Notes: generated by a model not told the origin, from the letters alone. Counted from the first letter of the stretch, positions 41,458-49,834 are shown. The stretch: DNA of 64,000 bases from Pseudomonas farris (GCF_019145235.1 NZ_JAHSTV010000008.1:186001-250000); one strand, 5' to 3'. Numbers and translations: made by a program.

Positions 41458-41874
41458 TCAGCGACCTCCTGCCGGTGCGCCAACCGACGTTATGTCCGCC
41501 GGTTCATCGGGCAAGGGTTCGCCTTTGTGGGTCCGGCTGATCAGCGCAATGGTGCAGCCGCAGAGCACCACCGAACCGATCGCCGCCAACACCGCCACCG
41601 GGCCGCCATGCAGAGCGGTAACAACGTTCTGTTGCGCGGCCATCGCCACCACTACCGGAATGTACATGGCGCCCCAGAAGCCGACGCCCATCTCGCAATC
41701 CTTGGTCATGCCGCCACGTTTTTGCATCCACAATCGCGCGCAAATCAGCAGGATCATCGCGATCCCGACCCCGCCAACGTTGGATTTCACGCCCAGCAAC
41801 GCGCCGAGCATGTCACCCATGATCACCCCTGCCAGCGTACAGATCGCCAACAGCGCCACACCGTAAATAATCAT
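41458..41874 (-). CDS. madL: Malonate transporter subunit MadL
   Basis: A 138-aa inner-membrane protein with four predicted helices, the small partner of MadM in malonate uptake. It begins MIIYGVALLAICTLAGVIMG, DMLGALLGVKSNVGGVGIAM, characteristic of MadL. The start at 41874 has GAGG eight bases upstream. It ends one base before madM, so the two are coupled. The gap of 66 bp after mdcH shows no terminator, so it belongs to the mdc transcript. Confidence 0.95.
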   Translation of the reverse strand: MIIYGVALLAICTLAGVIMGDMLGALLGVKSNVGGVGIAMILLICARLWMQKRGGMTKDCEMGVGFWGAMYIPVVVAMAAQQNVVTALHGGPVAVLAAIGSVVLCGCTIALISRTHKGEPLPDEPADITSVGAPAGGR

Positions 41875-41940
41875 TGTTGTAGTCCTCAAAGTGCATCGTC
41901 GGAATTGTTGTTTTTGTCGTTCGCAGCCTGAGTCGGTGAT

Positions 41941-42852
41941 CTAGGGTTGGCGGCTTCCCTCCTCACGCAACAGCGCCTGCAAGGTATCAAGCCGCGCACC
42001 GTCGAAGGCAATCACGGTGCCCTGCTCGAACACCCGGCGCGCCAATCCGGTCAACACCGCACCGGGCGGCAGTTCGATCTGTAGACGTACGCCACGCTCG
42101 TAAGCGCTTTGCACCGTGCCGCGCCAATCCACCACGCGGCACATGTTGAAGGCCAGGTCGTCGCGTAACGCCTCGGGATTGATAACAGGCCGGGCGCGAC
42201 TGCCGCTCAGATAACCCAGAATCGGCGTTTTCAATTGCACCTTGGCGAAGGCTTCGGCCAGGATTTTCGCCGGAGCTTCCAGCAGCGGACAGTGGGACGG
42301 CACGCTGATAGCCAGACGTTTGGCCAGACCGGCGCCACAACCTTTCGCCACCTCGGCAACGGCTTTCATCGCACCATCGCTGCCGGCAATGACCACTTGG
42401 TTATCGGCGTTGATGTTGGCCAGGTAAACCGGCGTGTAGAGGCTATGAACCTGCGCCAGCAAACCTTCCACCGTCGCCAGATCCAGACCGATGATCGCGG
42501 TCATGCCATAGCCCTGAGGATAAGCCTGCTGCATCAGTTCGCCGCGCAGGCTGACCAGATGCAGTGCATCACTGAAGCTCAAGGCGCCGGCGACCACCGC
42601 CGCCGGGTAGGCGCCGATGGACAATCCGGCCACGTAATCCACGCTCAATAACAACTGACGTGAAGCGGCCACTCCGGCGATCAGCAGGCACAGCTGAACC
42701 GCCCTCGTCGACTGCAACGCCTCGGCAGAATCGAGCAACAAAACATCTTCACCCAGCACCTCGCTCGCCTCGATCAGCGTTTCCCGAGGCAAACGATGGA
42801 GCATGCCCGGTTGCTGCGCGCCTTGGCCGGGAAACACCAGCAAACTGCTCAC
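41941..42852 (-). CDS. mdcH: Malonate decarboxylase epsilon subunit (malonyl transferase)
   Basis: A 303-aa malonyl-CoA:ACP transacylase-like protein that primes the decarboxylase by loading malonyl onto the acyl carrier. N-terminal LLVFPGQGAQQPGM, the nucleophile block GLSIGAYPAAVVAG with the catalytic Ser (GLSIG), and the later catalytic His in ISVPSHCPLLEAP are all present. The start is GTG at 42852, overlapping the mdcG stop by four bases (GTGA), which supports it. It is the seventh mdc gene. Confidence 0.94.
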   Translation of the reverse strand: MSSLLVFPGQGAQQPGMLHRLPRETLIEASEVLGEDVLLLDSAEALQSTRAVQLCLLIAGVAASRQLLLSVDYVAGLSIGAYPAAVVAGALSFSDALHLVSLRGELMQQAYPQGYGMTAIIGLDLATVEGLLAQVHSLYTPVYLANINADNQVVIAGSDGAMKAVAEVAKGCGAGLAKRLAISVPSHCPLLEAPAKILAEAFAKVQLKTPILGYLSGSRARPVINPEALRDDLAFNMCRVVDWRGTVQSAYERGVRLQIELPPGAVLTGLARRVFEQGTVIAFDGARLDTLQALLREEGSRQP

Positions 42853-43469
42853 GCTGCTTGCTCCTGCGGGTTCCAGGGATCGGTGACCAGGCAGGCGACC
42901 TGAGCGTTTTTGAGCAGCACCCGTTGCGACGGGCCGGCCCATTCGCGCAGAGCCACGGCGCCATTCGGCGTCTGCAATTGCATGTCGACCAGACATTCAG
43001 CGGTGCCGAGAAGCGTCACCAACTCTTGCGCTTGAAGTCGGCTCAACGGTTGCGGTGTACGCAGAATCAAATCGAGATCGCTGCGCTCATGCAACGCCGC
43101 AAAACCGCTGGCCAATTCAAACCCGGCGCTGCCGCTGACACCCCACACCCAACCGCAGGTGTCGAGTATCGGCCGCAGTTGCGCCAGCGCTCGCAACGCC
43201 GGCAGATCCCGAACCGTCTCGACATGACACAGCTCTTCCGGCCTTACCCGACGCGAAATCGCTCTGATCGCCATCGACGTTGCATAACGCTGTTCACGCA
43301 AGCGTCCGCGCACGCCGACCGCGATTTGATCCGGCGCAGTTATCGCGCGCCGAACCACCACCGGCTGACCCGCGCTGATCGACTCGATCACCCACGCAGG
43401 CGCATCCGCAGGCAACTGCTCCGGGGTCATCCCCCACAGCAGGTCGTGGGCCAGAAGCGTGTTCACCAC
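42849..43469 (-). CDS. mdcG: Phosphoribosyl-dephospho-CoA transferase
   Basis: A 206-aa enzyme that attaches the 2'-(5''-phosphoribosyl)-3'-dephospho-CoA prosthetic group to Ser of the acyl carrier subunit MdcC. The nucleotidyltransferase-like block SGSAGFELASGFAALHERSDLDLILRTP is visible (GS...SDLDL), as expected. The start is a GTG at 43469 (a second GTG follows directly) overlapping the end of mdcE. Located between mdcE and mdcH as in Pseudomonas and Klebsiella operons. Confidence 0.92.
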   Translation of the reverse strand: MVNTLLAHDLLWGMTPEQLPADAPAWVIESISAGQPVVVRRAITAPDQIAVGVRGRLREQRYATSMAIRAISRRVRPEELCHVETVRDLPALRALAQLRPILDTCGWVWGVSGSAGFELASGFAALHERSDLDLILRTPQPLSRLQAQELVTLLGTAECLVDMQLQTPNGAVALREWAGPSQRVLLKNAQVACLVTDPWNPQEQAA

Positions 43470-44266
43470 TGCTCTCTCAGCAGTTGGCGAACCTTGCTCG
43501 ACGCGGCGCGATTGTTCGCACCCAAGCGGCCGCTCAAATCGCGACGACCTGCCTCGACATCCTCAATCGCCTGAACCAGACACTCGTTCACCCGCGCCAG
43601 ATCCGCCGTCGTCGGTTGTTCGATCTGATCCACCGACAAGGTTTCCCAAAGCAAACCCAGGCTGGCAAAGCTGTCGATGTCATAGGCCATCGGCGGCACG
43701 CTGGCGGCCAAGGCTTCAAGTTCTTCGACACTGCGCAATGTCACCCGCGCCGCCGACGCCTTGCCCATCGCATGCACCATCACGCCCGGATCGCGCAGCG
43801 CGATCAGCCGGTTGGCCTGATAACCATGAGCGAGAAACGCCCCGGACATCGCCTTGCCCACCAGCAAACCAATCACCGCATGCCCGGCCAGTCGGGCGCG
43901 GGCATAACTGTCCGCCGCACCGGCCAAGGCCTGATGAATGCCGAGGGCTTCTTCGCGTCGGCCGTAAGCCTGGCTCGGCACATCGACAATGGCGATCAAG
44001 GCGCGTTTTTGAGGTTTGTCGTTATCCGCAGCAATAACGTCATCCACCGCTTTGGCCAGGCCCCAGCCTTCCAGCAAACCGACCTCGCCATTGCGGGCGC
44101 GGACGAAGCGGTTGTCGGGATCGGCCACCACCGCGATAAAACGCGCAGGCTGCTCACCCAATAAACCATCGGCGACTTTCAACGACGCCGGTAAACCCTC
44201 GACCGGTTTCGCGCCGGCACTCAGGGCGTTGAACCAGTTCAAGCCTCTCAGGGAATACGAACTCAT
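43463..44266 (-). CDS. mdcE: Malonate decarboxylase gamma subunit
   Basis: A 267-aa partner of MdcD in the decarboxylation core of the complex, which turns malonyl-ACP into acetyl-ACP plus CO2. Recognisable regions are MSSYSLRGLNWFNALS, PSQAYGRREEALGIHQALAGAADSYARARLAGH, and GLLVGKAMSGAFLAHGYQANRLIAL. The fold is related to carboxyltransferase. The ATG at 44266 overlaps the mdcD stop by four bases (ATGA), which fixes the start. Confidence 0.95.
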   Translation of the reverse strand: MSSYSLRGLNWFNALSAGAKPVEGLPASLKVADGLLGEQPARFIAVVADPDNRFVRARNGEVGLLEGWGLAKAVDDVIAADNDKPQKRALIAIVDVPSQAYGRREEALGIHQALAGAADSYARARLAGHAVIGLLVGKAMSGAFLAHGYQANRLIALRDPGVMVHAMGKASAARVTLRSVEELEALAASVPPMAYDIDSFASLGLLWETLSVDQIEQPTTADLARVNECLVQAIEDVEAGRRDLSGRLGANNRAASSKVRQLLREQW

Positions 44267-45114
44267 GAGCGCTCTCCTTGATACAGATCGCGAACCGTCG
44301 ACGGCTCGATTTGTGGTTCGGTGTCCAGGCTGGCCAGCCGTTGTAGGAACCATTCGGCCTGGCGACTGCGTTGCTGCGCCGACAAACCCTGCTGGAGCAA
44401 CTCGCTAACCTGCTGCTGAATCTGCGCCACGTCGTCAGCGACATAGCGATCCACCAGTCCACTGGCGAACCGTTGCTCGCCACCGGTCAGGCTCCAGATA
44501 AACGGCCGGTCACGGGAGTCGTATTCCTCAAGTCCGGCTTCCTGCTCGATCACTTGGGGGCCGTTGAGGCCAAGGCGCGCTTCCTGAGTCACCAGCAAAT
44601 AGCTGCACAACCCGGCGGCAATCGACATGCCGCCAAAGCAACCGACGCTGCCGGCGACTACGCCGACTACTGGCTGGTACTGGCGTAAATCGACAATCGC
44701 CGCATGAATATCGGCAATCGCCGCCAACCCGAGGTTGGCCTCCTGCAAACGCACGCCACCGGTTTCCAGCAGCAACACGGCGCGAGTGGGAATGCCTTTA
44801 CGGTTGTCCTCGGCGGCCAGTTCCAGCGCACCGGCAATCTTCGCCCCGCCGACTTCACCCAGGCTGCCCCCCTGAAACGCACCTTCGATGGCCGCGATCA
44901 CCACCGGCAAACCACCGAGGCAGCCCTTGGCGATCACCACGCCGTCATCGGCTTGCGGCACCACGCCCTGGCGTGACAGCCATGGCGACATGACGCGCTG
45001 AAACGGGTCGAGCAGTTCACGAAAAGTACCCGCGTCGAGCAAGGCTTTCGCTCGTTGCCGGGCGCCGAGTTCGACGAAACTGTGTTTGTTGAGAAGCGCT
45101 GCGCTGTCAGTCAT
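44263..45114 (-). CDS. mdcD: Malonate decarboxylase beta subunit
   Basis: A 283-aa carboxyltransferase-fold protein, the other half of the MdcD-MdcE decarboxylase. Visible: FVELGARQRAKALLDAG, GVVIAKGCLGGLPVVIAAIEGAFQGGSLGEVGGAKIAGALE, LLLETGGVRLQEANLGLAAIADI, and GSVGCFGGMSIAAGLC, all characteristic of the malonate decarboxylase beta chain. The ATG at 45114 lies inside the end of mdcC (8-bp overlap); longer frames are unsupported. Confidence 0.95.
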   Translation of the reverse strand: MTDSAALLNKHSFVELGARQRAKALLDAGTFRELLDPFQRVMSPWLSRQGVVPQADDGVVIAKGCLGGLPVVIAAIEGAFQGGSLGEVGGAKIAGALELAAEDNRKGIPTRAVLLLETGGVRLQEANLGLAAIADIHAAIVDLRQYQPVVGVVAGSVGCFGGMSIAAGLCSYLLVTQEARLGLNGPQVIEQEAGLEEYDSRDRPFIWSLTGGEQRFASGLVDRYVADDVAQIQQQVSELLQQGLSAQQRSRQAEWFLQRLASLDTEPQIEPSTVRDLYQGERS

Positions 45115-45406
45115 GACTGATCTCCTCGAAGCCTTGTTCCAGGCGCAAACGCACCACGCCGGGAGTGGCGCCGAAATCGTGGATATCAATCGCCATCGCG
45201 GGCAGTGTCTGGCCGTCGAACATCCGCGCGAACAGATGCTGCCAGCGTTGTTCACTGCCGTTGACCGAGGTCTGCACCTGGATCGTCAGCTTGCCGGCCA
45301 TCCCCGGTTCGATCAGCACTTCCAGATCGCCCGAGCCTACGCAGCCCACCAGCGCCCTGCCCCGTGGCGGCTGCCCGGCGGGGAATTCAAAGGATAAGGT
45401 TTCCAT
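45107..45406 (-). CDS. mdcC: Malonate decarboxylase acyl carrier protein
   Basis: A 99-aa delta subunit carrying the phosphoribosyl-dephospho-CoA arm. The attachment serine is in the conserved VGCVGSGDLEVLIEP block (Ser26 or near). The start ATG at 45406 overlaps the mdcB stop (TGATG). Unlike fatty-acid ACPs it has a beta-rich fold. Together with mdcB and mdcG, which make and attach the arm, it defines a biotin-independent decarboxylase. Confidence 0.95.
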   Translation of the reverse strand: METLSFEFPAGQPPRGRALVGCVGSGDLEVLIEPGMAGKLTIQVQTSVNGSEQRWQHLFARMFDGQTLPAMAIDIHDFGATPGVVRLRLEQGFEEISHD

Positions 45407-46281
45407 CAAAACGCTCCCTGGAAGATGCCGTCGCCCGAGTCGATACGGTCGATAAACAGGCAGGCTGCGAGCAAGTCCGCAGCGCCGCCGGGCGAGGCAT
45501 TCAACGCGATTAATTGTTGGTCCAGCTCATGCAAACGGCGACGGCCGGTCAGGCTCGCACTGCCGCCGGCGTCGAGCACTGCTTGGGCGCCGAGTTGCAT
45601 GGTCTGCAGGCCTTGCTCGCCCGCGCGGTAGAGCACGCAGGTATCGGAGAGATGGGTCATGATCGCCAGCAAGGCGTCGAGCCGAGCGTTCTGTTCGCCA
45701 TGGCCGGCGGCACGGCTGAGTTTGAGTTGCGGCAGTGCGCGTTGAATCACTGCAGGGAAACCAAGCTGTGCTTCTTCGCGTGCACCGCGAGCGCCGTAAC
45801 GCTGGGCGACTTGGGCGCCATGGCTCAGAGGACGCGGCGCGTAACGGTCGTCGAGCAAGGCCAGACGTGCAGCGCGCAAGGTCACGGCGCTTGCTTTGGT
45901 ATTCGTGCACTCCAGCGCCGCCGCAGCGACCAACAGCCCCAACGCCCAGATCGCCCCACGATGAGTATTCACACCGTTGGTGGTGGCGAGCATCGTTTGC
46001 TCACCGTCACGCCCAATCCGCCCGAGGGCTTCGCGCAGGGGTAAACCGACTTCGCCAAACTCTATGGCCGCTTCTGCCATTGCCTTGAACGCCGGCCACA
46101 ACGACAGCGCCGAGGCGTGCATCAGGTTCAGGTGTAAATCGATGTGCGCACCATTGCCGCGACGGTCGACCAGCGCCGGTTTCGGCGACAGATCCGCTTC
46201 GTCGATCAGCGCGTCCACCGCGAGATCCGCCAGCCGCTCAGTCAGGGTTAAAGGTTTCGGTTGCAGGTTGAATGCGTGCAT
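45406..46281 (-). CDS. mdcB: Triphosphoribosyl-dephospho-CoA synthase
   Basis: A 291-aa CitG/MdcB-family enzyme that builds 2'-(5''-triphosphoribosyl)-3'-dephospho-CoA from ATP and dephospho-CoA. Visible family blocks: ALIDEADLSPKPALVDRRGNGAHIDL, LHLNLMHASALSLWPAF, TNGVNTHRGAIWALGLL, and SDTCVLYRAGEQGL with SPGGAADLLAA. The ATG at 46281 overlaps the mdcA stop codon (TAATG), so translation is coupled. Ordinary length. Confidence 0.95.
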   Translation of the reverse strand: MHAFNLQPKPLTLTERLADLAVDALIDEADLSPKPALVDRRGNGAHIDLHLNLMHASALSLWPAFKAMAEAAIEFGEVGLPLREALGRIGRDGEQTMLATTNGVNTHRGAIWALGLLVAAAALECTNTKASAVTLRAARLALLDDRYAPRPLSHGAQVAQRYGARGAREEAQLGFPAVIQRALPQLKLSRAAGHGEQNARLDALLAIMTHLSDTCVLYRAGEQGLQTMQLGAQAVLDAGGSASLTGRRRLHELDQQLIALNASPGGAADLLAACLFIDRIDSGDGIFQGAF

Positions 46282-47951
46282 TACCAGCTCCTGAACTTGG
46301 CGGGCGGGTTGTAGAGGCCACCGGACCACTCCACCAGATCGGCCACGCTTTTCGCTGCGAGCAGCTCGCGGGTGGCGTCAGTGCGGCGGATGCCGAGGTC
46401 TTCGGGCAAGGCGATCAGGCCTTCGCGGCGCATGCGGGCGGTGTCTTTCGGGTTGTGGCGCAGGCCGATGGCGGTCACCCCGGCGACGGCGGCGATCATC
46501 GCCTGACGTTCTTCGAGGGAACGGGCCTTGTACAAATAGGCGATGCCTTCTTCGGTGAGCAGATGGGTGACGTCGTCGCCATAGATCATGATCGGCGCCA
46601 GCGGCATGCCGCTTTTCTTCGCCACCTCCACCGCGTCGAGGGTTTCGACGAAGGTCGGTTTGCCGCCCTCCTGGAAGGTCTCGACCATTTGCACCACGAG
46701 TTTTTTACCGCGTTCCAGCAGCGCTTCGGGTGCATCGTCGTGACGCATGTCGAGCCAGGCCGGCGTGCCATGGCGGCGACCGCGCGGGTCGTGACCCATG
46801 TTCGGCGCACCACCGAAACCGGCCAGCCGTCCACGAGTCACGGTGGAGGAATGGCCGTCGCCGTCGACTTGCAGGGTCGCGCCGATGAACAGGTCCACCG
46901 CATATTGCCCGGCCAGTTGGCAGAACATCCGGTTGGAACGCAGCGAGCCGTCGCGGCCGGTGAAGAACACATCCGGTCGAGCGGCGATGTAGTTTTCCAT
47001 GCCCAGCTCAGTGCCGAAACAATGCACGCTTTCGACCCAGCCACTTTCGATGGCCGGGATCAGGGTTGGGTGAGGATTGAGCGTCCAGTTGCGGCAGATC
47101 TTGCCCTTCAAACCGAGGGATTCGCCGTAGGTCGGCAGGATCAGTTCGATGGCCGCGGTGTTGAAACCAATGCCGTGGTTGAGCGATTGAACGTTGTGTT
47201 TTTCGTAGATCCCGCGGATCGCCATCATCGCCATCAACACGTGCACAGGCTTGATGTGTCGTGGGTCGCGGGTGAACAGCGGTTCGATGTAGAACGGCTT
47301 GTCGGCCACCACCACAAAATCGACCCAGGACGCAGGGATATCGACGCGGGGCAGTTCGCTGACATCGTCCACCAATTGATTGACCTGGACGATGACGATG
47401 CCGTCGCTGAAGGCGGCAGGTTCGATCAACGCGGGGGTGTCTTCGGTACTCGGGCCGGTGTAGATGTTGCCCGCGCGGTCGGCCATGAAACCGGCCGAAA
47501 GCACGACGTTCGGGATCAAGTCCACCACCAGCCGCGCATAGAGCTCGATGTAGGTGTGGATCGCGCCGATTTCCAGCAAACCGTCTTCGAGCAACTGACT
47601 GATGCGCAGGCTCTGGGTGCCGGCAAAAGAGAAATCGAGCTTGCGGGCGATACCGCGCTCGAACAGGTCCAGGTGCTCGGAACGCCCGACGCTGGGCATG
47701 ATCATGTGCAAGTCATGCAGCTTGCCCGGATCGGTCTTGGCCAAGGAACGGGAAAGGAAATCCGCCTGTTTCTGGTTATTGCCCTCCAGCACCACACGGT
47801 CGCCAGGCAGAATCAACGCCTCCAGCGCCGCAACGATCTTGTCGGTGGGCAACACCACACCGTCGGCGAAACCCCGCACCAGCTCGAGACGCCGCTGCTT
47901 TTCGCTGCGCCGCCGCGTCCATCGCGAGTCGGGGGATATTGTTGTTGTCAT
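46281..47951 (-). CDS. mdcA: Malonate decarboxylase alpha subunit
   Basis: A 556-aa CoA-transferase-like subunit that exchanges acetyl for malonyl on the acyl carrier. It begins MTTTISPDSRWTRRRSEKQRR, LELVRGFADG, with LEGNNQKQADFLSRSLAKTDP and GMENYIAARPDVFFTGRDGSLRSNR further on. First gene of the mdcABCDEGH-madLM operon. ATG 47951 is chosen because GGAG lies five bases upstream. The operon promoter must lie in the 47952-48084 stretch; I see no clear -35/-10 there. Overlapping starts downstream indicate one transcript. Confidence 0.95.
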   Translation of the reverse strand: MTTTISPDSRWTRRRSEKQRRLELVRGFADGVVLPTDKIVAALEALILPGDRVVLEGNNQKQADFLSRSLAKTDPGKLHDLHMIMPSVGRSEHLDLFERGIARKLDFSFAGTQSLRISQLLEDGLLEIGAIHTYIELYARLVVDLIPNVVLSAGFMADRAGNIYTGPSTEDTPALIEPAAFSDGIVIVQVNQLVDDVSELPRVDIPASWVDFVVVADKPFYIEPLFTRDPRHIKPVHVLMAMMAIRGIYEKHNVQSLNHGIGFNTAAIELILPTYGESLGLKGKICRNWTLNPHPTLIPAIESGWVESVHCFGTELGMENYIAARPDVFFTGRDGSLRSNRMFCQLAGQYAVDLFIGATLQVDGDGHSSTVTRGRLAGFGGAPNMGHDPRGRRHGTPAWLDMRHDDAPEALLERGKKLVVQMVETFQEGGKPTFVETLDAVEVAKKSGMPLAPIMIYGDDVTHLLTEEGIAYLYKARSLEERQAMIAAVAGVTAIGLRHNPKDTARMRREGLIALPEDLGIRRTDATRELLAAKSVADLVEWSGGLYNPPAKFRSW

Positions 47952-48084
47952 GACCACTCCACGGGTTCGCTGTCGTGGGAGTCACCTTAGGAGCGTTGGG
48001 TGGGGGGCATCAATCAAGCAGAGTGTTGGATCGTTACGGTCAGGGTAATGGTTGGCGGGAGGGATTCGTTGCCCGTGCCGACCG

Positions 48085-48177
48085 CCTTCGCGAGCAAGCC
48101 CGCTCCCACAGTGTCCGTGCCTTGCTCAAATTCTGAGTCACCCACAATACCTGTGGGAGCGGGCTTGCTCGCGAAGG
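48085..48177. repeat. REPIN
   Basis: CCTTCGCGAGCAAGCCCGCT and its complement about 50 bp apart, between the HEPN-like gene and the mdc operon. Confidence 0.9.
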
Positions 48178-48214
48178 GGCCAGAACAATCCCCGCAGTTT
48201 TCAATGGCAGAGCA

Positions 48215-48658
48215 TTACACTCCGGTCATCTGCTGCTGCACACGAATCTGCAGCTGCGCGGTGTTTTCCAATAGTTGCGCCAACAACGCCGGATCTTCAT
48301 CCATATAGCCTTCGTACTCCGCCAGGTTTCGTCGCTCATGACACAGGGCGAATAGCCGAACCTGTACTTTGCCAATATCAGCGGTATGAACCAGGCACTG
48401 AAATACCAGATATCGCTTGTCTGAACGGTAGCCGCACAAGCGAAGAGCCGTCAGTGCAAGGGCATGGGCATGGGCATGGGCATGGGCAGCGTTGTAAGCC
48501 AGGTCGAAACGACTCGCGAAGGAAAGCGAAGACGTTTGCGCGTCTTTCAATCGATCCACAGCCGAACGCATCAGCCCTTCGCATTCCTTGCGATCCGGCG
48601 GCTCAGCTTTCAGTCCACCGCTACGTAACAGGTTTTCCAGGTTCTCGTTGCTGCCCAT
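48215..48658 (-). CDS. HEPN-like protein, putative toxin of a HEPN/MNT pair
   Basis: A 147-aa mostly alpha-helical protein. Its start lies 38 bases inside the preceding nucleotidyltransferase gene, so the two are translationally coupled. A conserved-looking HERRNLAEYEGYM block (Arg110-Asn111 ... Tyr115) near the C-terminus resembles the HEPN RN-x3-(H/Y)-x-G/Y element; here His is replaced by Tyr, so nuclease activity is uncertain. A stretch of four Ala-His repeats (residues 58-66) is encoded by a GGCATG hexamer tandem array at 48461-48484. Alternative: a regulatory HEPN partner without nuclease activity. No signal peptide. Confidence 0.6.
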   Translation of the reverse strand: MGSNENLENLLRSGGLKAEPPDRKECEGLMRSAVDRLKDAQTSSLSFASRFDLAYNAAHAHAHAHALALTALRLCGYRSDKRYLVFQCLVHTADIGKVQVRLFALCHERRNLAEYEGYMDEDPALLAQLLENTAQLQIRVQQQMTGV

Positions 48659-49250
48659 CCTTGGACTCCAAAGGGTTTCCCCCCATCAGATTGATTTTGT
48701 CCTGCTGCGCTACCCGCACGACAAAACTATTTTCAGCCGCCAGTTTTGCGGCCCAGTCGTCGGGTGTGTAGAGCGTCGGGTTGAGGACGCGGCCCAACTG
48801 CTCCTCCATCGGTATAAGCCGCTCCATCACTTCACTGTAGTGCAGGCCCTCGCCGATCAGCATGAGATCAATGTCACTGGATGCGTTTGCCTGATCCTTG
48901 GCGATAGAGCCATACACAAATGCCCAGGTGATCTGTTCGGCAAAGGGTTGAAGCGCCTGACGCAGAGGCTCGGCAATACCAAAGGTTTTGCGGGCAATGC
49001 CCAGCAGTTCCGCATAGATCGGGCAGTCGGGATTGGCTTGATAGTGGGTCTGGTTGCCCTGACGGGTCATGGTCAGCACGCCTGCCCGCTGCAACCGATC
49101 CAGCTCGCGCATAAGGCTGCCTTTACCCACTTGAGCCCAGCGGGCGATCTCGTTGGCGTAAAAACTTTGGTCGGGTTTACCAAACAGCAGGCCGAGCACT
49201 TTTTGCTGGGTGGTGGTGAACAAGGCTTCACTTAGTGACAGGTTTTTCAC
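48621..49250 (-). CDS. HTH-fused minimal nucleotidyltransferase, putative antitoxin
   Basis: A 209-aa protein. Residues about 10-75 form a winged helix (QKVLGLLFGKPDQSFYANEIARWAQ, GKGSLMRELDRLQRAGVLTMTRQGNQTHY). Residues about 105-190 hold a minimal nucleotidyltransferase with GS (114-115) and paired Asp in SSDIDLML (126, 128), the metal-binding motif GS-X10-DxD. MNT proteins paired with HEPN proteins form type VII toxin-antitoxin systems, in which MNT modifies the toxin by AMP transfer. The start is GTG at 49250 with no good Shine-Dalgarno. Gene order here is MNT then HEPN, with a 38-bp overlap. The HTH fusion suggests autoregulation at the palindrome just upstream. Confidence 0.75.
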   Translation of the reverse strand: MKNLSLSEALFTTTQQKVLGLLFGKPDQSFYANEIARWAQVGKGSLMRELDRLQRAGVLTMTRQGNQTHYQANPDCPIYAELLGIARKTFGIAEPLRQALQPFAEQITWAFVYGSIAKDQANASSDIDLMLIGEGLHYSEVMERLIPMEEQLGRVLNPTLYTPDDWAAKLAAENSFVVRVAQQDKINLMGGNPLESKDGQQREPGKPVT

Positions 49251-49266
49251 GGCAACGACCGATAAG

Positions 49267-49300
49267 TCCCAAAAAAGGAACGATAGGTCCCTTTTTGGGA
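49267..49300. promoter_or_regulatory. Imperfect inverted repeat, putative operator of the MNT-HEPN pair
   Basis: TCCCAAAAAAGGAAC and GTCCCTTTTTGGGA-type arms match at 13 of 15 positions with a short spacer. A CGATA(A/G)GTCCC direct repeat (49260 and 49281) overlaps it. It begins 17 bp before the GTG start. Confidence 0.6.
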
Positions 49301-49325
49301 ATCTTCAACCTAATGCAGAAACCTT

Positions 49326-49460
49326 TGTGGCGAGGGGGCTTGCCCCCGTTGGGTTGCGAAGCAGCCCCAAAACCAGCAACCGGGATGTATCAGGTACACC
49401 GAGAACAATGGTTTACGAATGCTGCGCAACCGAACGGGGGCAAGCCCCCTCACCACAGGG
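49326..49460. repeat. 135-bp inverted repeat element, left copy
   Basis: It starts TGTGGCGAGGGGGCTTGCCC and ends in the complement. The interior contains CAACCGGGATGTATCAGGTA. It is about 95% identical, in opposite orientation, to the element at 50222, with the DUF6124 unit between the two. Confidence 0.9.
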
Positions 49461-49599
49461 AGGTCCGACCGCTTGGAGTTTTGTGTTTAAAAGTTTGTCC
49501 GCAGGAACGGTGAGAGGCTACGCGGTCTGGCGTCGCTGCCTACAGCAATGCCGGAACCCGCCGACTGGTGCGGTTTTGCGTTGATCTTTATCGTTTGTG

Positions 49600-49800
49600 T
49601 GTCGCTGGCAATTCAGCGACCGGGCTTGGAACCCCGAGGTGTAGAAGGCGCAAAAGCGCCCCTCATGACGTATGCTTGCGCACCTTTAATGTGTGCACTC
49701 CGTTATGGCGGCTGTACGCGGGAGACCTTCGGGTCTGCCGGGTTTTCTCCACCTCGGGTTCCAACCTGCGTACAGCTGCCACCCCTTCGCTTGGAACCGA
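49600..49800 (+). ncRNA. Highly structured leader upstream of the DUF6124 gene
   Basis: Nested pairings: CTTGGAACCCCGAGGTG (about 49624-49640) with CACCTCGGGTTCCAA (about 49751-49766); GGCGCAAAAGCGCC hairpin; AGACC-TTCG-GGTCT hairpin; GGCTGTACGCGGG with CCTGCGTACAGCTGCC, which crosses the first pair and suggests a pseudoknot. The structure ends about 35 nt before the gene, leaving a GGAG ribosome site. A separate RNA or a cis-regulatory leader are both possible; the region between 49461 and 49600 holds nothing else I can name. Confidence 0.5.
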
Positions 49801-49834
49801 TGGAGCAGCTGAAACTCATTACTGGAGATGCACA

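Noticed and set aside
47953..47990. Possible hairpin hiding the mdcA ribosome site (ACTCCCACG ... CGTGGAGT)
   Set aside because: The stem is short and needs a bulge; it is too weak to call a regulatory structure by eye.
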